Shown in pieces: positions 3,122 to 5,687 of a stretch of 5,687 nt of DNA (its first letter is position 1; every line of letters starts with the position of its first letter). The stretch is from an uncultured bacterium (GTDB lineage Bacteria > Chloroflexota > Anaerolineae > JACIWP01). The stretch lies in assembly GCA_903872005.1 (NCBI GenBank), contig CAIQJD010000864.1, positions 1-5,687 on the forward strand. Direction: 5' to 3'. The notes below the pieces were generated by a model. The model saw nothing but the letters and a program-made list of their open reading frames with translations, did not search any database and had not been told where the DNA came from. Both the position numbers and the translations under genes were made by a program.

Positions 3122-5687
3122 TCATGCAATACGTGGCACCCGCGCCAGAATCTCCGCGACCACTTCGTACCCGATAGTGCCCAACTGCCGGGCAACCTGC
3201 GCCACACTGATCTCTTCTTTGCCTTGCCGGCCAATCAAGACCACCTCATCCCCCTGACGCACGTTGGGGATGTGGGTCACGTCAATCATGGTCTGATCCA
3301 TGCAGACGCGCCCCACAATCGGGGCGCGCTGGCCCTTGACCAGCACCTCGCCCCAATGCGCCGGCGCGCGCCGGAACCCGTCCGCATAGCCCACCGGGAT
3401 CACCGCAATGTCCCGCTCGCCGGCGGTGCGATAGGCATTGCCATAGCTCACGGCGCTCCCCGGCGGTAACCGCTTGACCTGGGCAATCTGGGTCTTGAAA
3501 GTCAGCGCCGGCCGGCAGCCGGCCGGCAGTGGCGTCTCATCCCCAGGCTCCAGCCCGTACAGCGCGATGCCCACCCGCACCATGTTCAGATGGCTGGCCG
3601 GCAGCGTCAGCGTGGCCGCCGAATTGGCCGCATGGGCCAGGGGAATGACGATGCCGGCGTCGGCCAATTGCCCCAGCACTTGCCGGAAAGTCGCCAACTG
3701 CTCCAGCGTATAGCGCTTGTCCGCAGCGTCGGCGACCGAAAAATGAGTGAATATGCCTTCGACATGCACGCCCGGCAGATCGCGGACTTCCCGGACGAAG
3801 GCCAGCGCCTCGTGCGGCAGCAGGCCCAAGCGCCCCATGCCAGTATCCACTTTGACGTGCACCGTGACCGTGCGGTTCAGTTCTTGAGCGGCGCGGCTGA
3901 AGGCGCGCGCCACATCGGTTGTGAAGACCGCGCCGGCCGCGCCGGCCAGGATCAGCTCGCGCGCCTGCCAGGCCGGCGTATAGCCCAGGACGAGGATGGG
4001 GGCCTGGATGCCGGCCTCGCGCAGGACGCTCGCCTCGCTGACACAGGCCACGCCCAGATAGCTCGCCCCATGCTGAATGGCGGTGCGGGCCACACGCACC
4101 GCGCCGTGACCATAGCCATCGGCTTTCAGCACGGCCATCAAGCGCACAGCGGGGCCGATGACGCCGGCGATGCGCTCGACGTTGCCGGCGATGGCCTCCA
4201 GGTCCACTTCCACCCAGGTCGGCCGGCCTGGCCGCATCAAGCGGATGCCCTGCCAGGCGCGGTTTTGGCGCACCAGATGGGTCTGCGCCTGGGCCGGCTC
4301 GGCCAGCAGGCCGGCTACGACGCCCTCCAGCCGCGCCTCTGGCGCGCCCTTGGCCAGAATCACCGCGCCGGGCTGCAACAGTGGCTCGACATGGCGCAGG
4401 ATCTCTTCGTTGGTATTGGCGACGATGACCCGTTCGGCCGGCAGACGCTCGCCCGAACTCGACTCGGCGTCGCCGCCCAATGCCGCGTCAGCGATTGGCC
4501 GCGCATCTTCCCCTTTGATGAGCAACCAATCCGCGCCACGCGCCGCCCAGCGCCCCACCTGACGATACCCTTCGTCCGCAAAGCTTCCCAGGTCCGGCAT
4601 GGCTCCCAGGATGGCGATGCGCCGGCGTTTGGGCCTGGCGATGTCGCTCAAAGTCTGCAACGCGGCCACGGCGGCGGTCGGGCTAGAATTGTAGGTATCG
4701 TCCAGGATGATTGTCCCGCCGCGGCCGGCCAGGGGGCGCAGCCGGCCGGCGAGCGGCTCCAACTGCTCCAGGGCCGTCATCGTCTCCGCCAACGGGACGC
4801 CATAAACCTGCCCGACCGCCACCGCCGCCAGGGCGACGTAGACGTTATGCACCCCCAACAGGCGCAGGCGACCGCGACAGGCTGGGCCGCCGCGCAATCT
4901 CACGCGCAGCCGGACGCCATCCAGGTCGCCAGTGATCTCATCGGCCCCAACATCGGGCGCGCCGGCGCGCCCGATGCCGTAGCCGCAAACGCGCGCCGCG
5001 CTGAGTTCCGCCATGGGGGCGACCCAGGGATCATCCATGTTGAGGATGGCCGCCCCGCCGGCCGGCAAGGCGCGGATGAGCTGGCTCTTCTCCTGCGCGA
5101 TATTCGCCAGAGAGCCAAGATAGGCCAGGTGCGCCTCGTTGATGGCTGTGACCACGCCGACCTTCGGGCGGGTCAATTCGGCCAGCAGGCGAATTTCGTC
5201 AAAGGCGTCGCAGGCCATTTCCAGGACGGCCAGACGATGCTGCGGCTCCAGCCGGCCCAGGGCGATGGGCAGGCCATAGCGGCCATTGTAGTTGGCATAA
5301 TTGCGGAAGACGGGGAAGCGCGACCCCAAAACGGCGGCGATGGCCTCTTTCGTGGACGTCTTGCCGACCGAGCCGGTGATGCCCACGACTTCCGCGCCAT
5401 AGTGTGGCAAGATCCACGCCGCATAGTCGAGCAATGCCTGGCGGGTATCGGGGACATGGATGACCGTGACGCCGTAGCCGGCCAGATTGACCGGCCGCTG
5501 GCAGACGACGCCGGCCGCGCCCTGGCGGGCCGCTTCCTCCATGTAGTCGTGGCCGTCGCCTTTTTCCGTCTTGACCGCGAGGAAGAGTTCGCCGGCGCTG
5601 AGCAGGCGCGAATCATAGCAGAAGTCGCTGAAGACGCGCCCAAAGACCGGCCCGACGATCTGTCCCCCGACGGCGCTGAGGAACTGA
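3122..5687 (-). CDS. murF-alr: Bifunctional MurF (UDP-MurNAc-tripeptide:D-Ala-D-Ala ligase) / alanine racemase fusion (N-terminus cut by window edge)
   Basis: One uninterrupted frame of 854 residues runs from the edge (first full codon at 5686) to TGA at 3124-3122. The MurF part adds D-Ala-D-Ala to UDP-MurNAc-tripeptide in the cytoplasm. It shows the N-terminal domain (YDSR at 24-27, AGELFLAV, DGHDY), P-loop GITGSVGKTS (102-111), NEAHL (183-187), Lys200 (position of the usual carbamylated lysine), DDTYNSSP (329-336) and a C-terminal domain to about 460. After a linker of about 28 residues, Alr (489-854) interconverts L- and D-alanine with PLP. It has PLP-lysine Lys521 in VLKADGYGHG, KVDTGMGRLG (Lys612, Arg619), catalytic Tyr748 in VSYG, and RVCMDQ (793-798). 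ATG at 5542 is not the start, because conserved MurF residues lie upstream of it. By comparison with E. coli MurF, only about 5-15 residues are missing. PRK11930-like MurF-Alr fusions are known in Bacteroidetes. Several MurF signature residues differ (see findings). It heads the operon within this window; its promoter is not visible. Confidence 0.95.
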   Translation of the reverse strand, partial: QFLSAVGGQIVGPVFGRVFSDFCYDSRLLSAGELFLAVKTEKGDGHDYMEEAARQGAAGVVCQRPVNLAGYGVTVIHVPDTRQALLDYAAWILPHYGAEVVGITGSVGKTSTKEAIAAVLGSRFPVFRNYANYNGRYGLPIALGRLEPQHRLAVLEMACDAFDEIRLLAELTRPKVGVVTAINEAHLAYLGSLANIAQEKSQLIRALPAGGAAILNMDDPWVAPMAELSAARVCGYGIGRAGAPDVGADEITGDLDGVRLRVRLRGGPACRGRLRLLGVHNVYVALAAVAVGQVYGVPLAETMTALEQLEPLAGRLRPLAGRGGTIILDDTYNSSPTAAVAALQTLSDIARPKRRRIAILGAMPDLGSFADEGYRQVGRWAARGADWLLIKGEDARPIADAALGGDAESSSGERLPAERVIVANTNEEILRHVEPLLQPGAVILAKGAPEARLEGVVAGLLAEPAQAQTHLVRQNRAWQGIRLMRPGRPTWVEVDLEAIAGNVERIAGVIGPAVRLMAVLKADGYGHGAVRVARTAIQHGASYLGVACVSEASVLREAGIQAPILVLGYTPAWQARELILAGAAGAVFTTDVARAFSRAAQELNRTVTVHVKVDTGMGRLGLLPHEALAFVREVRDLPGVHVEGIFTHFSVADAADKRYTLEQLATFRQVLGQLADAGIVIPLAHAANSAATLTLPASHLNMVRVGIALYGLEPGDETPLPAGCRPALTFKTQIAQVKRLPPGSAVSYGNAYRTAGERDIAVIPVGYADGFRRAPAHWGEVLVKGQRAPIVGRVCMDQTMIDVTHIPNVRQGDEVVLIGRQGKEEISVAQVARQLGTIGYEVVAEILARVPRIA
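3507..3527. repeat. Paired GCCGGCCGGC units inside the alr part
   Basis: Two copies of the self-complementary unit GCCGGCCGGC are separated by one A. They encode the LPAGCRPA loop of the racemase, just before the segment carrying Tyr748. The loop has about the usual length for Alr, so this is not an insertion, but the DNA or RNA could form a tight hairpin. Confidence 0.6.
4951..4976. repeat. Perfect 26-bp palindrome inside the murF part
   Basis: Reading from CATCGGGC at 4951 to GCCCGATG at 4976, every base pairs with its mirror partner with no spacer, and GCCGGC is at the centre. It covers residues 237-246 (G-I-G-R-A-G-A-P-D-V), a variable stretch of the MurF central domain. The coding frame is undisturbed. 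Confidence 0.85.

Noticed and set aside
3103..3234. Longer SppA start at ATG 3234
   Set aside because: The extra 44 residues are basic and Trp-rich, overlap the Alr C-terminus by 113 bp and precede the real membrane anchor. ATG 3102 has a ribosome site and proper spacing.
5173..5643. 156-codon minus-strand open frame in another frame of murF
   Set aside because: The MurF frame through the same DNA carries the P-loop and other motifs. This one is Ser/Arg/Pro-rich with no domain.
1..5687. CRISPR array, mobile element, tRNA or rRNA
   Set aside because: No regularly spaced repeats, transposase motifs, terminal inverted repeats, cloverleaf or rRNA-like stretches were seen on either strand.

Overview
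The window is about 65% GC, densely coding, and every supported gene lies on the minus strand, so transcription runs from high to low coordinates. The composition, the Pro/Thr-rich tail on a membrane-anchored protein and the gene content would fit a Chloroflexota bacterium (Anaerolineae or Caldilineae type). This is an inference from style, not proof; no rRNA or other marker is present.

Layout in the direction of transcription: (1) 5687-3122, a very long reading frame, open at the window edge, that encodes a MurF ligase fused to an alanine racemase. Its N-terminal few residues lie outside the window. (2) 3102-2290, a short SppA-type (S49) membrane serine protease with an intact Ser/Lys dyad, 19 bp after the fusion gene. 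(3) 2293-665, a membrane-anchored protein of unknown function with a glutamine-amidotransferase-like N-terminal half (DUF4350/GldG-like) and a Pro/Thr-rich C-terminus. It overlaps sppA by the 4 bp ATGA. (4) A strong intrinsic terminator at 656-617 closes this unit. (5) A 146-bp intergenic region holds promoter-like boxes and a cluster of GTCAT half-sites. (6) A separately transcribed small polytopic membrane protein (DUF5668/LiaI-LiaF-like) runs from 470 off the left end of the window.

The three-gene unit looks like a cell-envelope operon. MurF-Alr makes D-alanine and adds D-Ala-D-Ala to the UDP-MurNAc-tripeptide. SppA acts on signal peptides or other membrane peptides. The coupled unknown protein probably works at the same membrane. 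The operon promoter is beyond the right edge.

I see no mobile element, CRISPR array, RNA gene or defence system. The points most worth a second look are the MurF-Alr fusion with several altered MurF signature residues, the coupled SppA and unknown-protein pair, a perfect 26-bp palindrome inside murF, the half-site cluster upstream of the DUF5668-like gene, and a strong excess of the hexamer GCCGGC.
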